Shown in pieces: positions 21,254 through 28,094 of a stretch of DNA of 41,324 bases. Numbering within the stretch: position 1 is the first letter of the stretch; every line of letters begins with the position of its first letter. The position numbers were made by a program, and so were the translations under genes. Location of the stretch: NCBI RefSeq assembly GCF_017168335.1, contig NZ_JABFAU010000050.1, forward strand, positions 1 to 41,324, given 5' to 3'. Below the pieces are notes generated by a model that searched no databases, was not told where the DNA came from, and saw only the letters and a list, made by a program, of their open reading frames with translations. This DNA is from Rhodococcus sp. KRD162 (lineage in GTDB: Bacteria > Actinomycetota > Actinomycetes > Mycobacteriales > Mycobacteriaceae).

Positions 21254-21607
21254 TCAGATCACACGGTTGGCGGATCGTCGAGAGAACAAGGAAGCACCGA
21301 TCATCGTCCAGCCTGCGACAGCGAATACCGATGCCGGAGTGTCGAACACGTACTGAATTATTCGGACGTCGTCGGCGGGTGCCCACGTGCAGGAGGAGCC
21401 GACGACCGGCAGCCAGAGCCTGGTCGCCTTCGCTAACGGTTCGGTGGTCCCACTTGCCGACATGTCGTTGAGCGCTCTGACGATGCACAATTCGGCCGAG
21501 GTGTAGCCGATCCCGAGGACGCTGAAGGCACCGTATGCGCCCGCAAGTAGGACGATGCCCAGGCCGAATAGGACCCAGCTGCGTACCGCTCCCCCACTTT
21601 TCGTCAT
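21254..21607 (-). CDS. Two-pass membrane protein
   Basis: The 117-residue protein has transmembrane segments at about 11-33 (WVLFGLGIVLLAGAYGAF) and 91-109 (PASVFAVAGWTMIGASLF), with an outside loop between that holds Cys 41 and 73, which could form a disulfide. No ribosome-binding site precedes the ATG; TATGGT ends 6 bases before it, which fits a leaderless mRNA. The function is unknown. Confidence 0.65.
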   Translation of the reverse strand: MTKSGGAVRSWVLFGLGIVLLAGAYGAFSVLGIGYTSAELCIVRALNDMSASGTTEPLAKATRLWLPVVGSSCTWAPADDVRIIQYVFDTPASVFAVAGWTMIGASLFSRRSANRVI

Positions 21608-21748
21608 ACAGGCACCATAGACCGGCTCACCGCTGGACCCGTGAGCGTTCGCGGATCGCTACGGGCCGAGGTCTCAGCGACCGGCCATCGAGTGCGCCAG
21701 CAGCGCCAATCCTGCGACCGCGAGAATCACCGCTCCCGAAGGAGCGTT

Positions 21749-21874
21749 ATGACGGAAACACGTGCTCTCGTTCCGGATACTTCAACGAGCGGTTCGCCGC
21801 GCCACGCCATTATCGACACTGCCACTAGTTCGTCGCTTCACAGACGACGTCACGATGCGGCGGCGACTGCCTGA
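21749..21874 (+). CDS. Possible 41-residue ORF with its ribosome-binding site in a hairpin
   Basis: GAAGGAG lies 6 bp before ATG 21749, within CGCTCC-CGAA-GGAGCG (21731-21746), so the site may be masked. The frame (MTETRALVPDTSTSGSPRHA...) has modest codon bias and overlaps the whiB gene at 21850 on the other strand by 25 bp. I list it as a weak candidate. Confidence 0.3.
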   Translation: MTETRALVPDTSTSGSPRHAIIDTATSSSLHRRRHDAAATA

Positions 21875-22164
21875 GTAGAGCGCAGCGCGCGGCGTTCGCG
21901 ACGCGTTTTTCCGCCCCAGATTCCGTATTCTTCGTGGTTCTCGAGCGCGAAGTCGAGGCATTCGGCGGAGACGGGGCAGCGAGCGCACACTCTTTTGGCT
22001 AGGGCGGAGCCTCCGCGGCCTTGTTTGTCGGGGAAGAACTCGTCGGGATCCGATTGTGCGCAAAGCGCTGACGAGCGCCACGCCTCGTCGTCGCTGTCCT
22101 CGGCGGCGTCGACGCGGCCGAGGGTCGGGTAAATCAGTCGCGCGAGTGTCGATTCAGCGTCCAT
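21850..22164 (-). CDS. WhiB-like iron-sulfur regulator
   Basis: The 104-residue protein has all WhiB features: Cys 35, 60, 63 and 69 (C...CARCPVSAEC), FFPDK before the second Cys, and the GIWGG turn at 81-85 followed by a basic tail (KTRRERRALRS). WhiB proteins hold a 4Fe-4S cluster, bind the main sigma factor and regulate transcription. GGAGG precedes the ATG and TATAGT lies about 55 bp upstream. It is not linked in an operon with its neighbours. Which WhiB class it belongs to cannot be told from this alone. Confidence 0.92.
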   Translation of the reverse strand: MDAESTLARLIYPTLGRVDAAEDSDDEAWRSSALCAQSDPDEFFPDKQGRGGSALAKRVCARCPVSAECLDFALENHEEYGIWGGKTRRERRALRSTQAVAAAS

Positions 22165-22217
22165 GGTGTCCTCCCCTGTTCCCGACGAGTTCGGGTGGCT
22201 GTTGTTGTGCCACTTCG

Positions 22218-22223
22218 ACTATA
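22218..22223 (-). promoter_or_regulatory. -10 hexamer of the WhiB gene at 21850
   Basis: The minus strand reads TATAGT at 22223-22218, 54 bp upstream of the start at 22164. The same hexamer lies 64 bp upstream of the WhiB gene at 24843. No convincing -35 was seen. The rest of 22165-22314 shows nothing else. Confidence 0.4.
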
Positions 22224-22314
22224 TGGGTCTCGGGAGCGCATGGTTCGTTCTTGGGGACGTGTGGCGTGTGGGACTTTCGGTTGTGCCGCCGTACTTTTCG
22301 TGCATTTGCTTGGG

Positions 22315-22758
22315 CTAAGTTGGCGATTCCTTGAGTATTCCTTGCATGTCAGCTGCCAAGTACGGGGTGTCGAGCATCTCCGCGATAGCCAATCGCTGCG
22401 AGACGTAACGGTTGTCCGAGGCCATCGCAATGAGCATCCCGCGGATCGGTACGTCCTCTTGGTGGTACAGGTCCTCGATCACCCCGAGCAGGTATTCGTG
22501 GGCGTTGAACTCGATGCCGTCGGACACCAGGTAGTTGATGACCTCGGACAATCCGGGGATTCCGTAGCGCAGGACGAGGGTTTCGGCTGCGATACCCATC
22601 GGAACCAGATCGTGGAATCGCAGTGTTTCGGCCACGACACCAAAGTCGGTGTCTCCGGTGGCATGTTCTCGAAACCATCGGATTCCCGTCGACGTCGACT
22701 CCCAATCCCCCTGTCGGAGCGCCGTCATCGCCTCGTCGCGCGAATCCGATGCCGCCAT
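22315..22758 (-). CDS. Helical hypothetical protein co-transcribed with the cold-shock gene
   Basis: The 147-residue protein is mostly helical (DFGVVAETLRFHDLVPMGIA, IPGLSEVINYLVSDGIEFNA, YVSQRLAIAEMLDTPYLAAD), with an ARM/HEAT-like feel but no clear repeat. Its ATG shares one base with the stop of the cold-shock gene (TAATG), so the two are translationally coupled. I recognise no family. A role linked to nucleic acid or to the cold-shock protein is inferred from coupling only. Confidence 0.6.
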   Translation of the reverse strand: MAASDSRDEAMTALRQGDWESTSTGIRWFREHATGDTDFGVVAETLRFHDLVPMGIAAETLVLRYGIPGLSEVINYLVSDGIEFNAHEYLLGVIEDLYHQEDVPIRGMLIAMASDNRYVSQRLAIAEMLDTPYLAADMQGILKESPT

Positions 22759-22961
22759 TAGAGAGGGCGGACGTCGACGGCCTGCGGTCCTTTGGCGCCG
22801 TCACCGATCGCGAACTCGACGTGTTCGCCGTCCTCGAGGCTTTTGTAACCGGACACCGCGATCTGCGAGTAGTGCACGAACACGTCCGCGCCGCCACCTT
22901 CTGGGGTGATGAACCCGAATCCCTTTTCGCTGTTGAACCATTTCACTGTGCCTTTGAGCAT
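22758..22961 (-). CDS. Cold-shock protein, CspA family
   Basis: The 67-residue protein is a standard cold-shock domain: GTVKWFNSEKGFGFITPEGG (RNP-1 motif KGFGFI) followed by ADVFVHYSQI (RNP-2 VFVHY). It binds single-stranded RNA or DNA and acts as an RNA chaperone. AGGAGG precedes ATG 22961. It is linked to the helical gene downstream by a 1-bp overlap. An accessory-element copy is not unusual. Confidence 0.95.
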   Translation of the reverse strand: MLKGTVKWFNSEKGFGFITPEGGGADVFVHYSQIAVSGYKSLEDGEHVEFAIGDGAKGPQAVDVRPL

Positions 22962-23122
22962 GTCCGTATCCTCCTGGGCGGTTCGTCGCCGAGGGTGTTT
23001 CCTCGTCGCCGGGCTCTGAGTTTGCCATCCGTTTCGATCGTGTCCCGAGAAACGGGGGGGCTTGTAGGTAATTTTCCGGACATGGCCTCGTCACCGGGTC
23101 GAAGGTGCAGTGCCGCAGTGCG

Positions 23123-23401
23123 TTAAGGATGGTTGGGACTGGTGTTGGTTCCCTCGTAGTGTTTCCTCGATATTGCTCGCTTTACACGTGCGGCGAGCGA
23201 TCTTGCCGCTGGACGTCCTCGAAATCGACCCTGCAGGGACGTGCCGGGCGCCTCGGGCCGTGACATCGTGACGGGAGAAGTCACTGCACGCACTGGCGGA
23301 TCGGGTTTGCGGGCCCCGGGAGCGTGCTCGGCCACGATGGCCAGGCGCTCCGAGTATTGGTCGGCGTCGAACTTCGGACCCGAGTGCGTAGTGGAGAACA
23401 T
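23123..23401 (-). CDS. Doubtful hypothetical protein
   Basis: The frame encodes 92 residues (MFSTTHSGPKFDADQYSERL..., then Pro- and Arg-rich). The first 35 residues look like coding sequence, the rest is basic and low-complexity. No ribosome-binding site precedes the ATG. A plus-strand frame covers the same region with no better support. I keep it as the more likely of the two. Confidence 0.35.
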   Translation of the reverse strand: MFSTTHSGPKFDADQYSERLAIVAEHAPGARKPDPPVRAVTSPVTMSRPEAPGTSLQGRFRGRPAARSLAARVKRAISRKHYEGTNTSPNHP

Positions 23402-23521
23402 GACGGAGGGCAGCTGGTTGGCCGGTACAGCGAACGCAGCGATGACGACACGGCGTCGGCTGCGGATGCGAAGGGCGGTGCCTGCGAATGGCCCGTCGCT
23501 GGCACCGGCCCGGTGGTTCAG

Positions 23522-23836
23522 TTAGCGGCCGTTTGCGGCCTGGTATTCCTTCCAGACGTCGACAGCGGTGTCGTGTGAGACCCGCATGTCGTCGGCGACG
23601 ACGCCGTCGGCGTAGCCGTGGAATTCACCCCTGTCCTCGGTGACGGCCATCGGCCACGCCTGGTACAGGTATCCGGCGACGTTCTCCGACGGGACAAGGA
23701 GAATGTCGCCGTCCTCGATTTCGTCACGGACCTGGGTGGCGTCGTAGCCGCCGCCGGTGGAGTCGAACACCCACACGTTGCGGGTGGTCTCTTTGCTGTC
23801 GAACTTGGTTACGCCGTCGATTTCCAGACCGCTCAT
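23522..23836 (-). CDS. Hypothetical 104-residue acidic protein
   Basis: The protein (MSGLEIDGVTKFDSKETTRN, VWVFDSTGGGYDATQVRDEI, EDGDILLVPSENVAGYLYQA, then a helix AVDVWKEYQAANG) has 'DGDiLlVp.e.v...' strands typical of small phage and plasmid proteins. It is soluble and acidic. No family name can be given. It is followed by a gap of 120 bp without a supported gene (23402-23521). Confidence 0.65.
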   Translation of the reverse strand: MSGLEIDGVTKFDSKETTRNVWVFDSTGGGYDATQVRDEIEDGDILLVPSENVAGYLYQAWPMAVTEDRGEFHGYADGVVADDMRVSHDTAVDVWKEYQAANGR

Positions 23837-23911
23837 CTGTTGTTCACTCTCGTCGCGTGGGGAGTGGCGCCGGATCTCGCGGCACCAGTGGCTGTTTCCG
23901 TTCCGAAACGG

Positions 23912-24169
23912 TCAGGGCTTGTACCAGTTCTTGTCGTCCGGGCCGACCTCTTCGGTGAGGATGTGCTTGGGGAAATCACCGCTGTCGTAGCTGTAGAGGT
24001 CGAGGCGATCGATCCCCCGTTCGGCAGCGAGCTGGTCGACGAGTTCCTCCGACGTCATTCCGCGGGCGCCCGGGCTCGCTGTTCCTTCGGCGATCAGTAC
24101 CTCGATCAACTTCTCGGGCATGAGGTTCTCGGCCTTGTACGTGTATCCGGCAATGTCGCGTTGGTCCAT
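23912..24169 (-). CDS. Hypothetical 85-residue acidic protein
   Basis: CAGGAGAA precedes ATG 24169. The protein has a helix (KLIEVLIAEGTASPG) and MTSEELVDQLAAERGIDRLD followed by YDSGDFPKHILTEEVG. It looks like a small helical adaptor or regulatory protein. No family is recognised. Its neighbours are small proteins of the same kind on the same strand with separate ribosome-binding sites. Confidence 0.65.
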   Translation of the reverse strand: MDQRDIAGYTYKAENLMPEKLIEVLIAEGTASPGARGMTSEELVDQLAAERGIDRLDLYSYDSGDFPKHILTEEVGPDDKNWYKP

Positions 24170-24315
24170 GAATGGTTCTCCTGGGAAGGTGGCGGCGGAA
24201 GCGATCGCTCCGCCTGACTTCTGATCACACTATCGGTTTTCGTGATCCTCCGGTCAGCTTCGTGCGCAACATGATTCACCGCGTGCGCCGAAGGTGGCAG
24301 CGATCTGTGGAGCGG

Positions 24316-24846
24316 TCAGAACAGATGCGTTTCGAGGTAGTCCGCGGTTCCCGGGCATGCGCCGATCGCATCGTCACTGCACACGAGGATCGGGTCTTTC
24401 CACTGTTCACGGGCACGTTTGTTCATGTGGCCCCACATGGTGGTGCTGCGGATGTCGATCGGCTCATCGGTCTCGACGAACCAGGAGATGCCGTAGCCGG
24501 TGAGTTCGGCGAGGAGGGTGAGTTGCTCGAAGGTCGGGTACCGGGTTCCGGCTTCCCATTCGTCGACTGCGGGTTCTTCGGCGCCGCAGGCGATGTCGAC
24601 GTCTGGACCTTCGTGCCCACCGGAGTCGAGGGCTGCGGTGATCCGCCAGGGTGCGACGAGTCCGAGTTCCCAGCCTCGGCGGGCGACTTCCGTCGCTTTC
24701 TCACGGTTTTTGTGTTCTTGGCGTCGACGGTAGGCGCGGGCTTGTCGGCGTCGACGCTGTTCGTTCTCTGTGAGGCGGTGACCGGCTCGTCCCCAGAACT
24801 GTTGGTGGGCAGCTGTTTCACTGCCCGAGTTTCCGGGTGCGGTCAT
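24316..24846 (-). CDS. XRE-like regulator coupled to a WhiB gene
   Basis: The 176-residue protein has a basic N-terminal part (RRRRQARAYRRRQEHKNREK) and a segment PAVDEWEAGTRYPTFEQLTL then LAELTGYGISWFV, the 'vs.wE.G.r.Pt..ql..la' end of an XRE helix-turn-helix. The first helices are degenerate. The C-terminus has Asp/Trp-rich sequence and two Cys. Its ATG overlaps the stop of the WhiB gene (ATGA at 24843-24846), so it is co-expressed with it. It is probably a transcription regulator or a co-regulator of WhiB. Confidence 0.6.
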   Translation of the reverse strand: MTAPGNSGSETAAHQQFWGRAGHRLTENEQRRRRQARAYRRRQEHKNREKATEVARRGWELGLVAPWRITAALDSGGHEGPDVDIACGAEEPAVDEWEAGTRYPTFEQLTLLAELTGYGISWFVETDEPIDIRSTTMWGHMNKRAREQWKDPILVCSDDAIGACPGTADYLETHLF

Positions 24847-25202
24847 GCGACGGGCGCGACCATACTCAGCGCGGGCCGCACGTTGGTATCGGCATTGGGC
24901 CGGGTTGCGGCGTTGCGTGCGCGGGCGATGTCGCGGCGTTCGACCGGGGTCTTACCGCCCCACACACCGAACCGTTCGTGAGTGGATAGCGCGAATTCGA
25001 GGCATTCGGTTGCGACGGGGCACTGGCCGCAGATTCGCTTGGCGTTCTTCGCTTGCGTTTTCGCTCGAACGTCCGGGAAGAATGTCTCCGAATCGGCTTG
25101 ACTGCAGAGGCTTTCGTGTCGCCAACTCTGGTCGAAGAATTGTCGTTCGACGGGACCGAGGATGGAGCTGATCAGGTCCACACGTTCGATCATTGCGGTC
25201 AT
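24843..25202 (-). CDS. WhiB-like iron-sulfur regulator
   Basis: The 119-residue protein has Cys 33, 58, 61 and 67 (SLCSQADSETFFPD, CGQCPVATEC) and GVWGG at 79-83, all canonical. It is similar to the WhiB at 21850 in this window (shared FFPD, CP..aeCLeFAL, GKT..ER). GGGGAG precedes the ATG, and TATAGT lies 64 bp upstream. It is coupled to the XRE-like gene. It presumably adjusts transcription of element genes through the main sigma factor. Confidence 0.92.
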   Translation of the reverse strand: MTAMIERVDLISSILGPVERQFFDQSWRHESLCSQADSETFFPDVRAKTQAKNAKRICGQCPVATECLEFALSTHERFGVWGGKTPVERRDIARARNAATRPNADTNVRPALSMVAPVA

Positions 25203-25265
25203 CGGTGTTCTCCCCTGCCTTCCCGTGCTCGATCCGGGAAACTCGAATGCTGCTCTCTCCCATCG

Positions 25266-25271
25266 ACTATA
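25266..25271 (-). promoter_or_regulatory. -10 hexamer of the WhiB gene at 24843
   Basis: TATAGT on the minus strand, 64 bp upstream of the start at 25202. GTGACA lies further upstream (25291-25296) at a spacing longer than ideal for a -35. Confidence 0.4.
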
Positions 25272-25320
25272 AGCCGTTTCGGGATGTTTGTGTCACGCCT
25301 TCCGGCGGTGGCCGGGAGAC

Positions 25321-25352
25321 AACTACGGCCCGCTGGTGAGGCGGGCCGTAGT
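25321..25352. terminator. Terminator downstream of the toxin-like gene
   Basis: AACTACGGCCCGC pairs perfectly with GCGGGCCGTAGTT around TGGTGA. It lies between the stop of the minus-strand toxin-like gene (25401) and the WhiB promoter. There is no antitoxin gene before it. Confidence 0.8.
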
Positions 25353-25400
25353 TGGTCAATACTTCTGTCAGGCTGCGTATTTCCCGTGCACGGATCACTG

Positions 25401-25727
25401 TCAGGAGTAGGTGGCGAAGATCTGTTCGGCGTCGACGATGGCGTGCGGGTACCACCCCGTCCAGGAACCGTGTTTGTCGCCGCCGACGAGAAGGATCGCG
25501 GTGCGATCAGCGGCGAACGCGAACAGGATTCGCATCGTCGACGACGCCGGACGCAGCTCTTTGAGGTTCTTGATGCAGGACCCTTTCACGTGGTCGCACG
25601 TGGGTCGACCCAACGACGGGCCATGCTCTTCGAGGCGGTCGATCGCGGCGGCGACGAGCGCGTGGTCGGCCGCACCCAACGAGGACAGCCACTCGGCGAT
25701 CGGCGCCGTGTCGACGACCCACCGCAT
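25401..25727 (-). CDS. HigB/RelE-type toxin-like protein without antitoxin
   Basis: The 108-residue protein matches phage-derived Gp49/HigB-like RelE-superfamily toxins: ALVAAAIDRLEEHGPSLGRP, HVKGSCIKNLKELRPASSTM, RILFAFAADRTAILLVGGDK and a C-terminal Y-rich helix. Members cleave mRNA on the ribosome; the conserved basic and Tyr residues are present. HigB toxins usually precede a HigA antitoxin gene, but here a terminator comes next, and the neighbour upstream (25777) is not XRE-like. It may be an orphan, inactive, or controlled by a distant antitoxin. No ribosome-binding site is visible. Confidence 0.8.
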   Translation of the reverse strand: MRWVVDTAPIAEWLSSLGAADHALVAAAIDRLEEHGPSLGRPTCDHVKGSCIKNLKELRPASSTMRILFAFAADRTAILLVGGDKHGSWTGWYPHAIVDAEQIFATYS

Positions 25728-25776
25728 CAGCGGCCCGCCCGCTGGTGCCGCCTACCCCCTGACCTCACGGGCATTC

Positions 25777-26115
25777 CTACAGGCAGCTGCCGTCCGTGCA
25801 GGAGCGGTGCACACTGTGCGCGAGCTCGAGGACCGGGGTCATTGCCGCCGCGTCGACGGTCCAGGCGGGATTGCCGCCGTCGAGCGGAAGCGCACCTGCA
25901 CCGCGGTGCGCGAGGGTGGACGCGTAGTAGCGGGAGACGAATTGTCCACGCTCACCGAACTTCGACGGATCCTGATCGAGGTCGTAGAACTCGATGATCG
26001 GATCGTCGCCCTCATGAACGATGGCGTCCCCGACGCCGTATCCGTCGTTGCGATTCACGGTGCGCACAGTGAATCGTTTGCCGTCCGCGTTGGTGATGAC
26101 CGTGTTCTCTGACAT
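25777..26115 (-). CDS. Hypothetical 112-residue protein
   Basis: AAGGGG precedes ATG 26115. The protein (MSENTVITNADGKRFTVRTV, GYGVGDAIVHEGDDPIIEFY, QFVSRYYASTLAHRGAGALP) has strand-rich sequence with an aromatic FVSRYYA turn; this order ('F.vr.V..GD.YG...cl.....p.veFYD......fG.fVSRYy..tl') recurs in small actinobacterial plasmid and phage proteins as I recall. The function is unknown. It lies 50 bp upstream of the toxin-like gene. Confidence 0.65.
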   Translation of the reverse strand: MSENTVITNADGKRFTVRTVNRNDGYGVGDAIVHEGDDPIIEFYDLDQDPSKFGERGQFVSRYYASTLAHRGAGALPLDGGNPAWTVDAAAMTPVLELAHSVHRSCTDGSCL

Positions 26116-26467
26116 GTTCGCCGCCCCTTTTTGTCCGATTTCGCCGCCTCGTCGCGAGACGACCATGTGTGTCATGTCGTTCGGTGTTCGCTACTTTTCG
26201 TGTCGGTCCCCCCGTAGTGCCGTTTCTCGCCACCCACACGTAATTGATTGATGCTTTACGGTGCCCGGCCTGGCGATGCATATAGCTGGAATGGGTGACC
26301 GCCAGGCCGGACTGTGCCCCTCTCCGTACTGGATTGGAGAGTTTCACTTCATCTACCGCGCTACCGGGGGATAGTGCGTTCGGCAGATGCGTGTCGCGCA
26401 ATTTCTCGCGCGGCACCTCAGACGGTAGCTGATTGTTTGACCGTTTTCTCCACCATCTGACATTCGG
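26116..26467. other. Structured intergenic region with tandem hairpins
   Basis: CCGGCCTGGCG (26265-26275) pairs perfectly with CGCCAGGCCGG (26300-26310) around a 24-base loop. CTCTCC (26320-26325) pairs with GGAGAG (26336-26341) directly after it. A weaker GTG-CGCG/CGCG-CAC repeat lies at 26391-26416. No frame here is supported as coding. The structures could terminate the gene ending at 26468 or form a small RNA or a leader for the gene at 26115. Confidence 0.5.
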
Positions 26468-26986
26468 CTATTCGGAGCGGGAAATCCACCGCGGTTCGGT
26501 GTCGAGTTCGAGTGTTGTTCCGGCCATATGATGGCGCGGGGCGACGACGATAGCGCCGTGCAGCACAGACCGCGTGAGGGCGATGTCGGCGGGCGCGCAG
26601 GCACGTGGTGATCGCACCGATCCTCGCAGCAGCCAGCCCTCCCCGCTGGTACTCAGGAACCGGTAGTGCATGCCGTCGGCCGCTGTTCCGCCGAGTTCGT
26701 CGCCAGCAAAGGACTCTAGAGCGCTTGTGTCGATGTTTTCGCTGCTCAAGTACCGTAGGCAGCTTCCCAGGTAGCCGGGGACATGGCCGCTGGATGTGGC
26801 GGCGTACAGGTTGAGTGCGATCTGTCCGGTGGAGGTGCGGATGGCGATGGTGTCCGCGTGGCCGTCGTGCACCACCACCGACAGTGCGGACCCTGCCGGG
26901 TATGGAATTGTCAGCGCTCCGAAGCTCACCAGCTGCACCGGTCTGCGGAGTGTTTCTTGGTCGATGGTGATCATTGCCTTTGTCAT
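26468..26986 (-). CDS. DUF3710-like protein
   Basis: The 172-residue protein has the order of the actinobacterial DUF3710 family: start VQLVSFGALTIPYPAGSALS (VDFGSL.IP...), then ALSVVVHDGHADTIAIRTST GQ..L.LYAA (cut here), GYLGSCLRYLSSENIDTSAL, DELGGTAADGMHYRFLSTSG, GWLLRGSVRSPR and a C-terminal LELDTEP. The match is by eye and partial; DUF3710 function is unknown. ATG 26986 has no clear ribosome-binding site; ATG 26974, preceded by AAAGG, is an alternative start. Confidence 0.5.
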   Translation of the reverse strand: MTKAMITIDQETLRRPVQLVSFGALTIPYPAGSALSVVVHDGHADTIAIRTSTGQIALNLYAATSSGHVPGYLGSCLRYLSSENIDTSALESFAGDELGGTAADGMHYRFLSTSGEGWLLRGSVRSPRACAPADIALTRSVLHGAIVVAPRHHMAGTTLELDTEPRWISRSE

Positions 26987-27141
26987 TCAGGAAACGCGTA
27001 ACGAGAGGTCGGTTTGGTTGCTATTCGGATGCTTGAACGGCCGATCCATGGAGGTAATTTGTTGCGCATTCTCTCCCCTTATCAGGCCCCGTCTGCGGCG
27101 AATCTACCCACGTTATCACCGGTTTTTCCCAGGTGGTCGTG

Positions 27142-27147
27142 TATAGT
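27142..27147 (+). promoter_or_regulatory. -10 hexamer upstream of lsr2
   Basis: TATAGT lies about 90 bp before the lsr2 start. The leader between contains a pyrimidine-rich stretch and two CTAGAG elements (27154-27159 and 27223-27228) and ends with GAGAGGAG. The region 27000-27141 upstream shows no gene. Confidence 0.35.
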
Positions 27148-27238
27148 TTCGCGTCTAGAGGAATGGGTTGATTTCTTTTTCTTCCCTGAACCTTTTCCTG
27201 CATAAACTGCGGGAGGTCCACCCCTAGAGAGGAGCATC

Positions 27239-27544
27239 GTGGCTACTGTCACCACCACGGCTGTCGTCGACGATTTCGATCGTTCACCAAATGCGACAAC
27301 CATCCAGTTTTCGGTCGGAAAGTCGTTCTACGAGATAGATTTGAACGCGGAACACACCGACGAGCTTTACGAAGCATTGCGGCCGTACATCAACAAGGCT
27401 CGCAGGATGAAAGCGCCGAAAGCCGACAAACGGACCGAGCACAACAAGATCCGTGACTGGGCGAAGAAGGAAGGGCTCGAAGTCAGTGACCGGGGCCGGT
27501 TGTCCGCGGAACTGATCCAGCAGTACCACGCAGCACATTCCTGA
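27239..27544 (+). CDS. lsr2: Lsr2 nucleoid-associated silencer
   Basis: The 101-residue protein starts at GTG 27239 after GAGAGGAG. The N-terminal dimerisation part is TTIQFSVGKSFYEIDLNAEH then DELYEALRPYINKARRM; the C-terminal DNA-binding domain is IRDWAKKEGLEVSDRGRLSA with the AT-hook-like RGR and ELIQQYHAAH. Lsr2 is the H-NS analogue of actinobacteria; it binds AT-rich minor groove and silences foreign DNA. A copy on an accessory element may make that element less visible to the host. It is monocistronic with a strong terminator. Confidence 0.95.
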   Translation: MATVTTTAVVDDFDRSPNATTIQFSVGKSFYEIDLNAEHTDELYEALRPYINKARRMKAPKADKRTEHNKIRDWAKKEGLEVSDRGRLSAELIQQYHAAHS

Positions 27545-27560
27545 CCTTCTCGGAAAAAAG

Positions 27561-27601
27561 AGCGGATGCGAGCCAGTCGAAGTGGCTCGCATCCGCTTTT
27601 T
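27561..27601 (+). terminator. Intrinsic terminator of lsr2
   Basis: AGCGGATGCGAGCCA pairs perfectly with TGGCTCGCATCCGCT around GTCGAAG and is followed by TTTTT. An A-run (GAAAAAAG) precedes it, so it could act for the minus-strand gene at 27622 too. Confidence 0.93.
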
Positions 27602-27621
27602 CGTACCCCCGAAGGGGACGT

Positions 27622-27912
27622 TTAGGGCCTGTCTGGCCGCTGGTGGGGACGGCCAGCGAACCGGCCCAGGACACGCTCGACCGCCTCTTCGCTGCCGTCG
27701 GGCATATTCACGAGGTAGGTATGGCCCGGCAGAGTGCTGACGCACGGGACGGGGCGGCGAGTGTTCCGTTCACGCCACCGCGCGGCTTCTGCTCGCACGA
27801 ACAGGAGCGTCTCCTTCGGAGTGCGCTTCGCCGCCGAAGGCGTCGGACCTTCGAGCCCGACGAAGTTCGTTGCGGCCGGATCCGCGACACTGATCGCGCC
27901 TGCTCCACTCAT
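27622..27912 (-). CDS. Hypothetical 96-residue basic protein
   Basis: From ATG 27912 the protein starts MSGAGAISVADPAATNFVGL and has ETLLFVRAEAARWRERNTRR and HTYLVNMPDGSEEAVERVLG, ending with Arg/Pro. It looks small, basic and partly helical. No family is recognised. It is the last gene of the minus strand before lsr2 and lies after the terminator of the secretion-like operon. Confidence 0.55.
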   Translation of the reverse strand: MSGAGAISVADPAATNFVGLEGPTPSAAKRTPKETLLFVRAEAARWRERNTRRPVPCVSTLPGHTYLVNMPDGSEEAVERVLGRFAGRPHQRPDRP

Positions 27913-28033
27913 GTCTCTACCCCTCAGTGAGTTCGAATGTAGTTGGCGGGCAACTTCACTCGCCGAAACTTTCACTACCGTAGCCGATTTTCCGGCGCCG
28001 TGGTCACATGCCGTCGCATGTCTCCGCGCACAC

Positions 28034-28072
28034 GAACGCGGCCCCACCGACAATCAGGTGAGGCCGCGTTTC
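28034..28072 (-). terminator. Terminator of the secretion-like operon
   Basis: GAACGCGGCC-CACC (28034-28048) pairs with GGTG-GGCCGCGTTTC (28057-28072) with one C/A mismatch. It lies 22 bp downstream of the stop at 28095. The gap 27913-28094 otherwise holds only the leader of the gene at 27622. Confidence 0.75.
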
Positions 28073-28094
28073 GGCAGCGAAAGTGTTCGCTCGA

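Noticed and set aside
25053..25997. A 314-codon plus-strand frame
   Set aside because: It covers a canonical WhiB and a HigB-like gene on the other strand and has shadow composition.
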